Source: a bacterium
GTDB taxonomy: Bacteria; Bacillota; Bacilli; Lactobacillales; Streptococcaceae
Reading direction: 5' to 3'
DNA: 64,000 bases
NCBI GenBank assembly: GCA_905221105.1
Contig: CAJNBW010000004.1
Coordinates: 1 to 64,000 of the forward strand
Shown: in pieces, positions 45,893 through 55,443 of the stretch
Layout of the letters: each line of letters opens with the position of its first letter
Position numbering within the stretch: position 1 is the stretch's first letter
Translations under genes and position numbers: made by a program
Notes under the pieces: generated by a model
Seen by the model: only the letters and a program-made list of their open reading frames with translations
Databases searched by the model: none
Told to the model about the DNA's origin: nothing

Positions 45893-46927
45893 TTAATGTA
45901 CTTCGTAATGATTACTGCTGAGGTAGCGGTAAAAATCAGTCAACTTCATAGTCAAAACACGGTTGACTACGTTGACTTGGTTGATTAGCTGCTGATAATC
46001 CAGATTGACTGGACCGATAATGGCTAGAATTCCAACTCCCCGATAAGGAATGAGGAACTTGCTACTAATCACTGCTAGGTCTGCTAGACAGGATTCTTGA
46101 CTGTCTGCAACACGGACATTTTGCATTTGATCTTCATGCAGGCCCTCACGAATCTCCAAGGCAACCTTTTGCGGTTGGTCAAAGAACTGATAAGCTGCCA
46201 GATTGGCAAAATTCAAGAGATTGACCTTGCCTGCCACCACAATGTTTTCGTTGAACATTTCCTTAAAGATATGTTCAAAGAGATCCATGACATTATCCGT
46301 TGTTGTGAAATAACGCTGGATAATCTGCGGAATCTCCGTCCGAATCTTGTAGTGAATATCTAGAACGGTGTGACCGAGGAAACGTTCTTGAATGATTGCC
46401 TTCAGTTTCAGCAAATCTTCCTGCAAGAAGTTCCTTGGAATCAGAAACTGACTGGTAACCGTTCGAGACTCGTCTAGGGTGAATACCGCCAAGGCTGTAT
46501 GTTGACCTAAAACAACGATATCAAAGGCTGTCAACCGTTGTCTGCTGGGCTCAACGTCTAGTGCTACTACCGTACAACCACTCAAGTCTGTCAGTAGATT
46601 AGCAGCCTCTTGCAGAATATCCTCCAATTTGAAGAATTCCTGATCAAAGGCTTTGACAATCTCATATACCTCATTTTCAGCTAATCGGTCAAAATCCAGT
46701 GAGTGTTTCACATAGTACTGAAAACCAGCAACACTTGGCATGCGACCGCTTGAAGTATGAGCCTTCTCAAGCAACCCTTGCTTTTCTAAAGCCGCCATAT
46801 CATTACGAATGGTTGCACTGCTAGAGTTAATAGACTCTTGCAAGGCTTTGGATCCGACAGGTTCGTGCGTTTTGGTAAAGATGTCAATAATCAGATTTAA
46901 AATATCCTGCTGACGCTCTGTAACCAC
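45893..46927 (-). CDS. hrcA: Heat-inducible transcription repressor HrcA
   Basis: A 344-residue HrcA with an N-terminal winged helix (about 1-75: [29 protein letters not shown]) and the dimerisation/GAF-like regions that follow. It binds CIRCE and represses this operon and groESL, with GroEL as co-regulator. The start is taken as GTG at 46927 (AGGAG seven bases upstream), giving [11 protein letters not shown] and the pneumococcal length; an ATG at 46969 would overlap the CIRCE element. Confidence 0.96.
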   Translation of the reverse strand: MVTERQQDILNLIIDIFTKTHEPVGSKALQESINSSSATIRNDMAALEKQGLLEKAHTSSGRMPSVAGFQYYVKHSLDFDRLAENEVYEIVKAFDQEFFKLEDILQEAANLLTDLSGCTVVALDVEPSRQRLTAFDIVVLGQHTALAVFTLDESRTVTSQFLIPRNFLQEDLLKLKAIIQERFLGHTVLDIHYKIRTEIPQIIQRYFTTTDNVMDLFEHIFKEMFNENIVVAGKVNLLNFANLAAYQFFDQPQKVALEIREGLHEDQMQNVRVADSQESCLADLAVISSKFLIPYRGVGILAIIGPVNLDYQQLINQVNVVNRVLTMKLTDFYRYLSSNHYEVH

Positions 46928-46953
46928 CTCATCACTCCTCTCTGTCTGATCAA

Positions 46954-46980
46954 TTAGCACTCTATACACTCAAGTGCTAA
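46954..46980 (-). promoter_or_regulatory. CIRCE operator 1 of the hrcA operon
   Basis: TTAGCACTC-N9-AAGTGCTAA on the plus strand, one mismatch from consensus, between the -10 box and hrcA. Confidence 0.92.
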
Positions 46981-46991
46981 CTCATGATTCT

Positions 46992-47019
46992 ATTATACAC
47001 CCTTAGAAGAGAATGTCAA
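46992..47019 (-). promoter_or_regulatory. hrcA-grpE-dnaK promoter
   Basis: Minus-strand TTGACA (47019-47014), 16-base spacer and TATAAT (46997-46992). It is flanked by CIRCE elements on both sides. Confidence 0.88.
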
Positions 47020-47036
47020 GATAAAAACTCAAAAAA

Positions 47037-47063
47037 TTAGCACTCTTTTATCAAGAGTGCTAA
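47037..47063 (-). promoter_or_regulatory. CIRCE operator 2 of the hrcA operon
   Basis: Perfect TTAGCACTC-N9-GAGTGCTAA located 17 bases upstream of the -35 box. The two CIRCE centres are 83 bases apart, roughly eight helical turns. Confidence 0.93.
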
Positions 47064-47084
47064 AAATCAGTCTGAAGACCTAGA

Positions 47085-47106
47085 AAAAAGACCGCCCTCA
47101 GGCAAT
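47085..47106 (-). terminator. Terminator of glnRA
   Basis: Minus-strand stem AGATTGCC/GGGCGGTCT followed by TTTTTTCTAG, 12 bases after the glnA stop. Confidence 0.75.
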
Positions 47107-47118
47107 CTTTCCTCTATA

Positions 47119-48465
47119 TTAGTAAAGGTCTAAATAATTATCAATTTCCCATTGTGAAACGAAGGTTGCATAACTTGCCCATTCGATTCGTTTGGCTTCA
47201 AGGAAACTAGTATAGATATGTTCTCCAAGAGCCGCTCTGACAACTTCATCTTCTGTCAAAGCTTTCAAAGCGTTGTGAAGGGTTGATGGAAGATCTGTAA
47301 TACCAGCTTCTTTACGCTCTTCTGCTGTCATGATGTAGATATTTTCTTCGATAGGAGCTGGTGCTTCGATTTTATTTTCAATACCATGCAAACCAACTTC
47401 CAAAAGAACCGCCATAGCGATGTATGGGTTTGCCATCGGATCCACTGAACGCAACTCAAGACGAGTTCCCATACCACGTGAAGCAGGCACGCGCACAAGT
47501 GGCGAACGGTTACGGCCAGCCCAAGCAATGTAAACAGGCGCTTCATAACCTGGAACCAAACGTTTGTATGAGTTAACTGTTGGGTTCATGATAGCAGTAT
47601 AGTTGTAGGCATGCTTGATCAAACCACCAAGGAAATGGTAGGCCGTTTCTGACAACTGCATTCCTTTTGGATCATTTGGATCAAAGAAGGCATTATTTCC
47701 TTCTGCATCAAACAAGGACATATTACAGTGCATACCTGATCCAGCAATACCAAATTTTGGTTTCGCCATAAAGGTTGCGTAAAGACCATGTTTGCGAGCA
47801 ATGGTTTTAACAACAAGTTTAAAGATTTGAATCTTATCGCAGGCACGGAGAACTTCATCGTACTTAAAGTCAATCTCGTGTTGTCCAACCGCAACCTCGT
47901 GGTGACTGGCTTCTACTTCAAATCCCATTTTGGTCAGAACATTGACAATCTCACGACGTGTATTGTCCGCAAGGTCAGTAGGCGCCAAATCAAAGTAGCC
48001 ACCCTTGTCATTTACTTCAAGTGTTGGGTCACCATTTTCATCCAGCTTAAATAGGAAGAATTCTGGCTCTGGACCAAGGTTGAAAGATTTGAATCCTACT
48101 TCTTCCATGTGACGAAGAGCACGTTTCAAATTGCCACGAGGGTCACCCGCAAATGGTTCACCTTCTGTTGTATAGACATCACAGATCAAACCTGCAACAC
48201 TTCCATTTTCATCTCCCCAAGGGAAGACTGTCCATGTATCCAAGTCTGGGTACAAGTACATATCTGACTCATTGATACGTACAAAACCTTCAATAGAAGA
48301 TCCATCAAACATCGCCTTATTTGACAAGACTTTATCTAACTGTTCATCTGTAGCAGGAATTTCGACGTTTTTCATGGTTCCCAAAATATCTGAGAACATA
48401 AGACGAATAAAAGTAACATTTTTTTCCTTGACTTCACGACGAATATCTGCAGCTGTGATTGGCAT
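47119..48465 (-). CDS. glnA: Glutamine synthetase, type I
   Basis: A 448-residue GSI-alpha enzyme. It has the beta-grasp N-terminal domain, the DGSSIEGF loop (about 52-59), the metal/ATP motifs EPEFFLFK and [14 protein letters not shown], the NRSPLVRVP motif near 325, and no adenylylation tyrosine loop, as expected for the GlnR-regulated type. Feedback-inhibited GlnA in this group acts with GlnR. It lies 36 bases after glnR in one operon. Confidence 0.98.
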   Translation of the reverse strand: MPITAADIRREVKEKNVTFIRLMFSDILGTMKNVEIPATDEQLDKVLSNKAMFDGSSIEGFVRINESDMYLYPDLDTWTVFPWGDENGSVAGLICDVYTTEGEPFAGDPRGNLKRALRHMEEVGFKSFNLGPEPEFFLFKLDENGDPTLEVNDKGGYFDLAPTDLADNTRREIVNVLTKMGFEVEASHHEVAVGQHEIDFKYDEVLRACDKIQIFKLVVKTIARKHGLYATFMAKPKFGIAGSGMHCNMSLFDAEGNNAFFDPNDPKGMQLSETAYHFLGGLIKHAYNYTAIMNPTVNSYKRLVPGYEAPVYIAWAGRNRSPLVRVPASRGMGTRLELRSVDPMANPYIAMAVLLEVGLHGIENKIEAPAPIEENIYIMTAEERKEAGITDLPSTLHNALKALTEDEVVRAALGEHIYTSFLEAKRIEWASYATFVSQWEIDNYLDLY

Positions 48466-48501
48466 GAGTTTTCTCCTTAATGTATGACTACTTGCGGTTA
48501 C

Positions 48502-48858
48502 CTAACCGCGACCAAAAGGTGACCGTACTGAAGCAAAGCGACCCTGTTGGAGGAGTTCATTATGAAGTGCGCGACGCACCTCAGTCTGACTCACCGCTTT
48601 CTTGGATTTCGCTTCACGTTCAGCATATTTTTTCTTAATGGCAGCGATATTATAACCTTCAGAGATATAATCTTTGATTTCAAGCAGACGATCCATGTCA
48701 TTCAAGGAATACATGCGACGGTTTCCTTCGTTTCGATCAGGTTTAATCAACTCTTGATCTTCATAATAACGAATCTGACGCGCCGATAGATCGGTCAACT
48801 TCATAACACTGCCGATAGGAAAAACAGCCATATTTCGGCGAAATTCTTTTTCCTTCAT
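48502..48858 (-). CDS. glnR: MerR-family nitrogen regulator GlnR
   Basis: A 118-residue GlnR repressor with an N-terminal winged helix (MKLTDLSARQIRYYEDQELI, PDRNEGNRRMYS) and a C-terminal region that interacts with glutamine synthetase. It controls glnRA, glnPQ and gdhA in streptococci. A perfect GlnR box lies upstream of the glnR promoter, so the operon is self-regulated. Confidence 0.96.
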   Translation of the reverse strand: MKEKEFRRNMAVFPIGSVMKLTDLSARQIRYYEDQELIKPDRNEGNRRMYSLNDMDRLLEIKDYISEGYNIAAIKKKYAEREAKSKKAVSQTEVRRALHNELLQQGRFASVRSPFGRG

Positions 48859-48881
48859 TTACAATTTCCTTCTTTCTGTCT

Positions 48882-48934
48882 ATTATAGTCTAAAAAAAGA
48901 CAAACGTCAATTGATAATGTTATAAAATGTAACA
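48882..48934 (-). promoter_or_regulatory. glnRA promoter with GlnR box
   Basis: GlnR box TGTTA-N7-TAACA (48934-48918) matches TGTNA-N7-TNACA. Downstream on the minus strand are TTGACG (48910-48905), a 17-base spacer and TATAAT (48887-48882). Confidence 0.92.
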
Positions 48935-49462
48935 TTATTTTTCTTTTTTCTCTAAAAAGAGACGAATACGATCAATATCGTAATTTACGAGAATTGCAAC
49001 AAAAACTCCCATGAAAGTTTCTGATACACGCGCAAAAACGTACAAAATCGTCTCACCGCTCGGAATCGATAGGGTAATAATTAACATAGCTGCTACACCA
49101 CCTATAACACCTGCTTTGTTATTCATGGCCACATTTGTCATAATGGTTAACATGGTGCAGATTGGAACAACAACCAAGGTCACCCAAAAAGCCTCGTGGA
49201 AAAAAGTATTTAATAGGAAGAAGACCAGGGCATAGAGGCCACCGATACTATTTCCTAGAATACGCGAAGTCCCAAAATGGACACTCTTATCAAAACTCTC
49301 CCTCAGGCTAAAAACGGCTGTCAAAGCACCAATTTGAAGACCTTTCCAACCAAAAAAGCCAAAAATCAAGAGAACTAGAAAAACAGCAATACCTGTTTTA
49401 AAGGTTCGCATACCAAGTTTGAACTGGGATTTATCGAATTTATATTTTTTAAAATAACTCAT
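48935..49462 (-). CDS. Aromatic acid exporter/FUSC family membrane protein
   Basis: A 175-residue protein with four predicted membrane helices (TGIAVFLVLLIFGFFGWKGL; VFFLLNTFFHEAFWVTLVVV; VIGGVAAMLIITLSI; RVSETFMGVFVAILVNY) matching the DUF939/FUSC-like N-terminal membrane half of aromatic acid exporters. The large C-terminal cytoplasmic domain of some relatives is absent. Substrate unknown. It precedes glnR in the same direction but is separated by the GlnR-controlled promoter. Confidence 0.83.
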   Translation of the reverse strand: MSYFKKYKFDKSQFKLGMRTFKTGIAVFLVLLIFGFFGWKGLQIGALTAVFSLRESFDKSVHFGTSRILGNSIGGLYALVFFLLNTFFHEAFWVTLVVVPICTMLTIMTNVAMNNKAGVIGGVAAMLIITLSIPSGETILYVFARVSETFMGVFVAILVNYDIDRIRLFLEKKEK

Positions 49463-49597
49463 AATCTCAACTTTCTATTTCCATTTTATCATAATTTGGG
49501 TGATTTTATGAGCAATAGGTGAGAGGAAGCGTTTTTATTTTCAGTAAAAGAAAAGAGGAACTTTCATCCCTCTCTTCTTTGATTCATTTAGTAAATC

Positions 49598-50794
49598 TTA
49601 TTTTTCTGTAAGTGCAGCCAAACCTGGCAATACTTTACCTTCAAGGAGTTCCATTGATGCTCCTCCGCCCGTACTAATCCATGAGAACTTGTCTGCACGG
49701 CCAAGGTTAATCGCTGCGGCAGCTGAGTCACCACCACCGATGATTGATTTAACGCCTGGTTGTTTCACGATAGCGTCCATCACACCGATTGTACCAGCTT
49801 GGAAGTCTGGGTTTTCAAATACACCCATAGGTCCGTTCCATACAACTGTTTTAGCACCAGTCAAAGCTTCATCAAATTTAGCGATAGATTTTGGACCGAT
49901 GTCAAGACCAAGGAAGCCTTCAGAAACTGCTTCACCTTCAGTGTCACGCACTTCAGTGTAGCCAGCAAATGCGTTTGCTTCTTTTGAGTCAACTGGCAAG
50001 ATCAATTTGCCGTTTGCTTTTTCAAGAAGAGCTTTGGCAACATCCAATTTGTCTTCTTCTACAAGTGAGTTACCGATTTCGATACCTTGTGCTTTGTAGA
50101 ATGTGTAAGTCATACCACCACCGATAAGGACTTTATCAGCTTTTTCAAGCAAGTTTTCGATAACACCGATCTTGTCTGAAACTTTTGAACCACCAAGGAT
50201 AGCCACGAATGGACGTTCTGGAGTTTCAACTGCTTCTTGGATGTAGGCAATTTCGTTTTCAAGAAGGAAACCAGCAACTGCTTTTTCAACGTTTGCTGAG
50301 ATACCAACGTTAGATGCGTGTGCACGGTGAGCTGTACCGAATGCATCATTTACGAAGATACCATCTCCAAGTGATGCCCAGTATTTACCAAGCTCAGGAT
50401 CGTTTTTAGATTCTTTTTTGCCATCAACATCTTCGTAACGAGTGTTTTCAACCAAAAGAACTTGTCCATCTTCAAGAGCGTTGATAGCTGCTTCCAATTC
50501 AGCACCACGAGTTACACCTGGGAAAACAACATCTTGACCAAGTTTTGCTGCCAAGTCTGCCGCTACAGGAGCAAGTGATTTACCAGCTTTATCAGCTTCT
50601 TCTTTCACACGTCCAAGGTGAGAGAAAAGAATTGCACGTCCACCTTGTTCGATGATGTACTTAATAGTTGGAAGAGCTGCTGTGATACGGTTGTCGTTAG
50701 TGATTACGCCATCTTTCAATGGTACGTTGAAGTCAACACGAACGAGGACTTTTTTACCTTTCAAGTCAACGTCTTTAACAGTAAGTTTTGCCAT
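49598..50794 (-). CDS. pgk: Phosphoglycerate kinase
   Basis: A 398-residue glycolytic enzyme that makes ATP from 1,3-bisphosphoglycerate. It has the N-terminal signature [24 protein letters not shown], the hinge and C-terminal NGPMGVFE and GGGDSAAA with the [16 protein letters not shown] end. It is a highly expressed gene with an extended -10 promoter and a GGGG ribosome site. Confidence 0.99.
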   Translation of the reverse strand: MAKLTVKDVDLKGKKVLVRVDFNVPLKDGVITNDNRITAALPTIKYIIEQGGRAILFSHLGRVKEEADKAGKSLAPVAADLAAKLGQDVVFPGVTRGAELEAAINALEDGQVLLVENTRYEDVDGKKESKNDPELGKYWASLGDGIFVNDAFGTAHRAHASNVGISANVEKAVAGFLLENEIAYIQEAVETPERPFVAILGGSKVSDKIGVIENLLEKADKVLIGGGMTYTFYKAQGIEIGNSLVEEDKLDVAKALLEKANGKLILPVDSKEANAFAGYTEVRDTEGEAVSEGFLGLDIGPKSIAKFDEALTGAKTVVWNGPMGVFENPDFQAGTIGVMDAIVKQPGVKSIIGGGDSAAAAINLGRADKFSWISTGGGASMELLEGKVLPGLAALTEK

Positions 50795-50830
50795 GTTACA
50801 AAAACCCCTTTATTTATTTTATTCGAAACT

Positions 50831-50839
50831 ATTATATCA
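50831..50839 (-). promoter_or_regulatory. pgk promoter (extended -10)
   Basis: Minus-strand TGATATAAT (50839-50831), 36 bases before the start codon. The -35 region (TTCCTT at 17 bases) is poor, consistent with an extended -10 promoter. Confidence 0.7.
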
Positions 50840-50961
50840 CACTTTGGAAATATAAGGAAAGATTTCACAAGATTTTTCGATATTTAATCTTCATGTTATG
50901 TTAGAGTGTATTATTTTTTCTTTTCCTAACGAATTTTCTTTCTAAAATCTTAGCTTAACAC

Positions 50962-50990
50962 TTGTTAGATTCACTTTTATCCTTTAAAAT
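50962..50990 (+). promoter_or_regulatory. Promoter of the Na/Pi cotransporter gene
   Basis: TTGTTA (50962-50967), 17-base spacer and TAAAAT (50985-50990), 43 bases before the ATG. Confidence 0.65.
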
Positions 50991-51033
50991 AGAATAGGAG
51001 AAATTCCGTTATTATTTTTCGGAGGAAAAAGAA

Positions 51034-52665
51034 ATGTCCATTAATTGGCAGGAAATTTTATTTCACTTTTTAGGTGGTCTGGGACTATTCTTATATAGTA
51101 TCAAGACCATGGGAGACGGTTTGCAACAAGCTGCTGGAGATCGCCTTCGTTTTTACATTGACAAGTACACTAGTAATCCCTTTCTAGGTGTTCTGGTTGG
51201 GATTGTCGTGACTGCCCTGATTCAGTCAAGTACAGGGGTGACAGTTATCACGGTTGGTCTGGTCAGCGCTAGTCTTCTCACTCTTAGACAGGCTATCGGA
51301 ATTATCATGGGAGCCAACATCGGAACCACCGTTACTTCCTTTATCATCGGTTTCAAGCTTGGTGAGTATGCTTTACCCTTGATTTTTCTTGGAACCATGT
51401 TCCTCTTCTTTACTAAAAACAGAACAGCAAACAATATCGGGCGCATCCTGTTTGGTGTGGGGGGAATCTTCTACGCCCTCAACCTCATCAGTGCCGGTAT
51501 GAGCCCTCTTAAAGATTTACCACAATTTAAGGAATATATGGTAACCTTGGGACAAAATCCTGTATTAGGAGTTTTTGCCGGTGCAGTGATTACCGTTCTC
51601 ATCCAAGCTTCTTCTGCGACAATCGGGATTTTGCAAGGGCTCTATGCAGGTGGATTCCTTGATCTTAAAGGTTCTCTACCGGTTCTCTTCGGAGATAATA
51701 TCGGGACAACCCTAACAGTTATCATCGCGGCAGCTGGAGCCAATATCTCTGCGAAACGCGTTGCTGCAACCCACGTTACCTTTAACGTTTTAGGGACTAT
51801 TCTTTGCTTAATCTTATTAGGTCCCTTTACGTCTATGATTGAGTACTTCCAAGCACTCCTTCACCTCTCACCTGAGATGACCATCGCCTTCTCGCACGGT
51901 GCCTTTAACGTAAGTAATACCATTGTACAATTTCCATTCATCGGAGCCTTGGCCTACTTTGTAACCAAGCTCATCCCTGGTGAAGATGAAGTTGTCAAGT
52001 ACGAGCCACTTTACCTTGATGAACACTTGATTAAGCAAGCTCCATCAATCGCTCTTGGAAATGCGAAAAAAGAACTCCTTCACTTAGGAAATTATGCTTC
52101 TAAAGCCTTTGACCTTTCATACAACTACATTATTGACCTCAATGAAAAGGTTGCTGAAAAAGGCCACAAGACAGAAGAAGCCATCAATACCATTGATGAA
52201 AAATTGACTCGTTATCTTATTACCCTTTCAAGTGAAGCTCTTAGCCAGAAAGAAAGTGAAGTGCTCACCAACATCCTTGATTCATCCCGTGATTTGGAAC
52301 GGATTGGGGACCACGCAGAAGCGCTAATCAATCTGACTGATTACCTTCAACGTAAAAATGTTGAGTTCTCTGAAGCTGCTTTGCAGGAATTGGCTGATAT
52401 CTATCAAAAAACCACTGGCTTTATCAAGGATGCCCTTGATAGCGTGGAAAACAATGATATTGAAAAAGCTCAAAGTCTGATTGAACGCCATAAAGAAATC
52501 AACAATATGGAACGTGTTCTCAGAAAAACTCACATCAAACGCCTCAACAAGGGCGAGTGTTCAACGCAAGCTGGGGTCAACTTTATCGACATTGTTTCCC
52601 ACTACACTCGTGTGTCTGACCACGCTATGAATTTAGCTGAAAAGGTCATTGCTGAACAAATCTAA
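51034..52665 (+). CDS. nptA: Na/Pi cotransporter family protein with PhoU-like domain
   Basis: A 543-residue protein. The membrane half (1-310) has the inverted-repeat QSS motifs of Na/Pi cotransporters (ALIQSSTGVTVITVGLVSAS and VLIQASSATIGILQGL). The cytoplasmic C-terminal half (about 340-543) is a PhoU-like helical domain (LERIGDHAEALINLTDYL; RVSDHAMNLAEKV) thought to sense or regulate phosphate uptake. GGAGG precedes the ATG. It is divergent from pgk. Confidence 0.92.
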   Translation: MSINWQEILFHFLGGLGLFLYSIKTMGDGLQQAAGDRLRFYIDKYTSNPFLGVLVGIVVTALIQSSTGVTVITVGLVSASLLTLRQAIGIIMGANIGTTVTSFIIGFKLGEYALPLIFLGTMFLFFTKNRTANNIGRILFGVGGIFYALNLISAGMSPLKDLPQFKEYMVTLGQNPVLGVFAGAVITVLIQASSATIGILQGLYAGGFLDLKGSLPVLFGDNIGTTLTVIIAAAGANISAKRVAATHVTFNVLGTILCLILLGPFTSMIEYFQALLHLSPEMTIAFSHGAFNVSNTIVQFPFIGALAYFVTKLIPGEDEVVKYEPLYLDEHLIKQAPSIALGNAKKELLHLGNYASKAFDLSYNYIIDLNEKVAEKGHKTEEAINTIDEKLTRYLITLSSEALSQKESEVLTNILDSSRDLERIGDHAEALINLTDYLQRKNVEFSEAALQELADIYQKTTGFIKDALDSVENNDIEKAQSLIERHKEINNMERVLRKTHIKRLNKGECSTQAGVNFIDIVSHYTRVSDHAMNLAEKVIAEQI

Positions 52666-52770
52666 TACTCTTCGAAAATCTCTTCAAACCACGTCAACGT
52701 CGCCTTGCCGTACTCAAGTACAGCCTGCGGCTAGTTTCCTAGTTTGCTCTTTGATTTTCATTGAGTATAA
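52666..52770 (-). repeat. BOX element (boxA-boxB-boxC)
   Basis: Minus-strand boxA (TATACTCAATGAAAATCAAA), one boxB with hairpin (CTGTACTTGAGTACGG), and boxC (TTTGAAGAGATTTTCGAAG) are all present. It starts immediately after the nptA stop. Confidence 0.93.
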
Positions 52771-52781
52771 GTACCAAGAAG

Positions 52782-52810
52782 CTATCCATCATAATTGGAT
52801 GGCTTTTTCT
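52782..52810 (+). terminator. Terminator of nptA
   Basis: Stem AGCTATCCATC/GATGGCT region with loop ATAATTG followed by TTTTTCTTCT, beyond the BOX element. Confidence 0.7.
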
Positions 52811-52839
52811 TCTCCTCATCAAGAAGTTTTTTAAGCATA

Positions 52840-52878
52840 TAAAAAATGCTTTGATTCACAATGGAATCAAAGCATTTT
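52840..52878 (-). terminator. Terminator overlapping the end of the immunity-like gene
   Basis: Perfect inverted repeat AAAATGCTTTGATTC/GAATCAAAGCATTTT that includes the stop codon at 52867. Confidence 0.75.
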
Positions 52879-53163
52879 AAAGAGCTCTCCATACATAAGC
52901 GCAGAAGCTGCAGTTCCTCTGTACTTGGCTTCTTCTCTTTTGATAAAACGAGCCAAATTGACCAGCTCAGGTGCCGGATGTTTGGGATTTAGGAGCAATT
53001 CACGATTGACCAGTCCTGAGAGACGGACTGCCAGCAATTGCTCATTTGTAGCAGGCAGTTTTTTAGCAGTCTCTAGGAGAGCAGCAACTAAATCTTCACT
53101 CAAATCATGTCGAGCATGATTGTAAAGATCTTTTATAAGGCTTTCTAGGTTTGGTTCTACCAT
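52867..53163 (-). CDS. Bacteriocin immunity-like helical protein (enterocin A immunity family)
   Basis: A 98-residue soluble helical protein (MVEPNLESLIKDLYNHARHD ... SALMYGELFKML) resembling the four-helix enterocin A/pediocin immunity family. No bacteriocin gene is nearby. The ATG at 53163 is chosen because GGAGG is eight bases upstream; a GTG three codons earlier overlaps the ribosome site. It follows pepA by 19 bases and is probably cotranscribed. The family call is moderate, from pattern rather than search. Confidence 0.65.
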   Translation of the reverse strand: MVEPNLESLIKDLYNHARHDLSEDLVAALLETAKKLPATNEQLLAVRLSGLVNRELLLNPKHPAPELVNLARFIKREEAKYRGTAASALMYGELFKML

Positions 53164-53182
53164 CCCTACCACCTCCTTAAGT

Positions 53183-54247
53183 TTAATAATTTTTAATCAA
53201 ATCAACCGTTGAACGATCCAATTTTTTCACCAAGGCTTGCAAGAAAGCTTGCGCTTCTAGGAAGTCATCCATTGCATAAAGTGTTTGGTGAGAATGGATA
53301 TAACGAGCGCAGACTCCGATTGTTGTAGATGGGACACCACCATTTTTCAGATGAGCTGCGCCAGCGTCTGTTCCGCCTTTACCACAGTAGTATTGGTACT
53401 TGATACCAGCTTCTTCAGCCGTTGTCAAAAGGAAATCTTTCATTCCTGGGAGAAGCAAGTGACCTGGATCGTAGAAACGAATCAAGGTTCCATCTCCAAT
53501 CTTGCCTTGACCACCGTAGACATCACCTGCTGGTGAACAGTCAACTGCGAGGAAGACTTCTGGGTCAAACTTGGTTGTAGATGTATGAGCACCGCGGAGA
53601 CCAACTTCTTCTTGGACGTTAGAACCCAGATAGAGTTCATTTCCGAGTTTTTGACCTGACAGAGCTTCCGCCAACTCGCTAACCATAAGAACACCGTAGC
53701 GGTTGTCCCAAGCTTTTGAGATGATATTTTTCTCATTGGCTGTCAAGATTGCAGAACTATCTGGTACGATGGTGTCGCCAGGACGAATGCCAAAGCTTTC
53801 TGCCTCAGCCTTATCAGCAAAACCACCATCAAAGACGATATCTGCAATAGCAGGCATGGTTGGTCCACCCTTTCCACGAGTCAAATGTGGAGGAACAGAG
53901 CCTGAAATCACAGGAATTTCACGACCATCACGAGTCAGAAGTTTGAAACGTTGGCTGCTGACTACCATAGGGTTCCAGCCACCGATTTCTACGACACGGA
54001 ATGTACCGTCTGGCTTAATCTCGCTGACCATAAAACCAACTTCATCCATGTGAGAAGCGACCAAGACACGCGGTGCATCTGTAGCTTCTGAATGTTTGAT
54101 ACCAAAAATACCACCCAAGCCATCTGTCACCACTTCATCCACGTGCGGTGTTAACTTTTCACGAAGATAAGCACGGACAGGCGCCTCATGACCTGAGATC
54201 GCAGCTAGTTCTGTTACTTCTTTGATTTTTGAAAATAATGTTGTCAT
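53183..54247 (-). CDS. pepA: Glutamyl aminopeptidase PepA (M42 family)
   Basis: A 354-residue M42 metallopeptidase that removes N-terminal acidic residues. Metal ligands are seen in ASHMDEVGFM (about 68-77), NRYGVLMVSE (Asp preceding, DNRYG), QEEVGLRGA (catalytic Glu pair near 213), AVDCSPAGD and the final His in ARYIHSHQTLY. It forms dodecameric complexes in relatives. It is first of a two-gene unit with the immunity-like gene. Confidence 0.95.
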   Translation of the reverse strand: MTTLFSKIKEVTELAAISGHEAPVRAYLREKLTPHVDEVVTDGLGGIFGIKHSEATDAPRVLVASHMDEVGFMVSEIKPDGTFRVVEIGGWNPMVVSSQRFKLLTRDGREIPVISGSVPPHLTRGKGGPTMPAIADIVFDGGFADKAEAESFGIRPGDTIVPDSSAILTANEKNIISKAWDNRYGVLMVSELAEALSGQKLGNELYLGSNVQEEVGLRGAHTSTTKFDPEVFLAVDCSPAGDVYGGQGKIGDGTLIRFYDPGHLLLPGMKDFLLTTAEEAGIKYQYYCGKGGTDAGAAHLKNGGVPSTTIGVCARYIHSHQTLYAMDDFLEAQAFLQALVKKLDRSTVDLIKNY

Positions 54248-54405
54248 TTCAGTTCCTTCTTTCTTCCATCCATTTTACCACTTTTTATAGGAGAAGGATA
54301 GTGGGAAGGTGGATTAGTTTTTACTCAGTTTTCCAATAAAAGAGAGGGGCAGATATTATTTCAGGAATTTTTCTTTCTTTTTACATTAAATTGTCAGAAA
54401 ATTCA

Positions 54406-54434
54406 TTGACAGATTAAAGAAATCGTGCTACAGT
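54406..54434 (+). promoter_or_regulatory. piu operon promoter
   Basis: TTGACA (54406-54411), 17-base spacer and TACAGT (54429-54434) with an extended TGC. It is followed after 49 bases by piuB. RitR is known to regulate piu in pneumococcus; I cannot point to its site here. Confidence 0.75.
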
Positions 54435-54483
54435 AATATCCGCAGGTATCTTTCGATACCAAATCTACATGAAAGGACGGGGT

Positions 54484-55443
54484 ATGAAACTTTCTCATTA
54501 TTTAATTGGCTTACTTCTACTCCTAGTCTTTCTCTCTATTAGCATTGGGACCAGTGATTTTTCATGGGGAAAACTCTTTGCTCTGGATCATGAAACTTGG
54601 CTTCTCTTTCAAGAGTCGCGTCTTCCAAGGACGATTAGTATTCTCCTGACAGCCTCTAGTATGAGTATGGCAGGGCTCCTCATGCAAATCATCACCCAAA
54701 ATCAGTTTGCTGCTCCAAGCACGGTTGGAACGACTGAAGCCGCTAAACTGGGAATGGTGTTAAGCCTCTTTGTCTTTCCGTCGGCTAGTCTGACCCAAAA
54801 GATGCTCTTTGCTTTTGTCTCATCCATTTTATTTACCCTCTTCTTCCTGGCCTTTATGACTATTTTTTCTGTAAAGGAAAGGTGGATGTTGCCCTTGATT
54901 GGGATCATTTATAGTGGAATTATCGGTTCTGTGACAGAAGTTATCACCTATCGTTTCAATCTGGTTCAGAGTATGACCGCTTGGACCCAGGGGTCCTTCT
55001 CCATGATTCAGACCCATCAGTATGAGTGGCTCTTCTTAGGGCTCATTATCCTGATTGCCGTTTGGAAATTGTCCCAAACCTTTACCATCATGAATCTGGG
55101 TAAGGAAACCAGTGAGAGTTTGGGGATTTCTTACTCCCTACTTGAAAAACTAGCCCTCTTTCTGGTTGCGCTAACAACAAGCGTCACCATGATTACCGTG
55201 GGTGGCTTACCATTTCTCGGGGTCATCGTTCCCAATCTTGTTCGCAAGCGCTATGGAGATAATCTGAGTCAAACCAAACTCATAGTCGTACTGGTCGGTG
55301 CCAATCTAGTTCTGGCCTGCGATATCCTATCCCGAGTTCTGATTCGACCCTATGAGCTGTCTGTCAGTCTCCTACTAGGAATCATTGGTAGCCTCGTTTT
55401 TATCCTACTTCTTTGGAGAGGGGGACGAAAAGATGCAGTCTAA
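54484..55443 (+). CDS. piuB: Iron-compound ABC transporter permease PiuB
   Basis: A 319-residue FecCD-type permease with about nine membrane helices and the cytoplasmic coupling region PFLGVIVPNLVRKRYGDNL. With PiuC, PiuD and PiuA it takes up ferric siderophores, catecholate or haem-type iron. The ATG at 54484 (MKLSHYLIGL) has AGGA upstream; a second ATG five codons earlier is also possible. It overlaps piuC by 11 bases. Confidence 0.93.
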   Translation: MKLSHYLIGLLLLLVFLSISIGTSDFSWGKLFALDHETWLLFQESRLPRTISILLTASSMSMAGLLMQIITQNQFAAPSTVGTTEAAKLGMVLSLFVFPSASLTQKMLFAFVSSILFTLFFLAFMTIFSVKERWMLPLIGIIYSGIIGSVTEVITYRFNLVQSMTAWTQGSFSMIQTHQYEWLFLGLIILIAVWKLSQTFTIMNLGKETSESLGISYSLLEKLALFLVALTTSVTMITVGGLPFLGVIVPNLVRKRYGDNLSQTKLIVVLVGANLVLACDILSRVLIRPYELSVSLLLGIIGSLVFILLLWRGGRKDAV

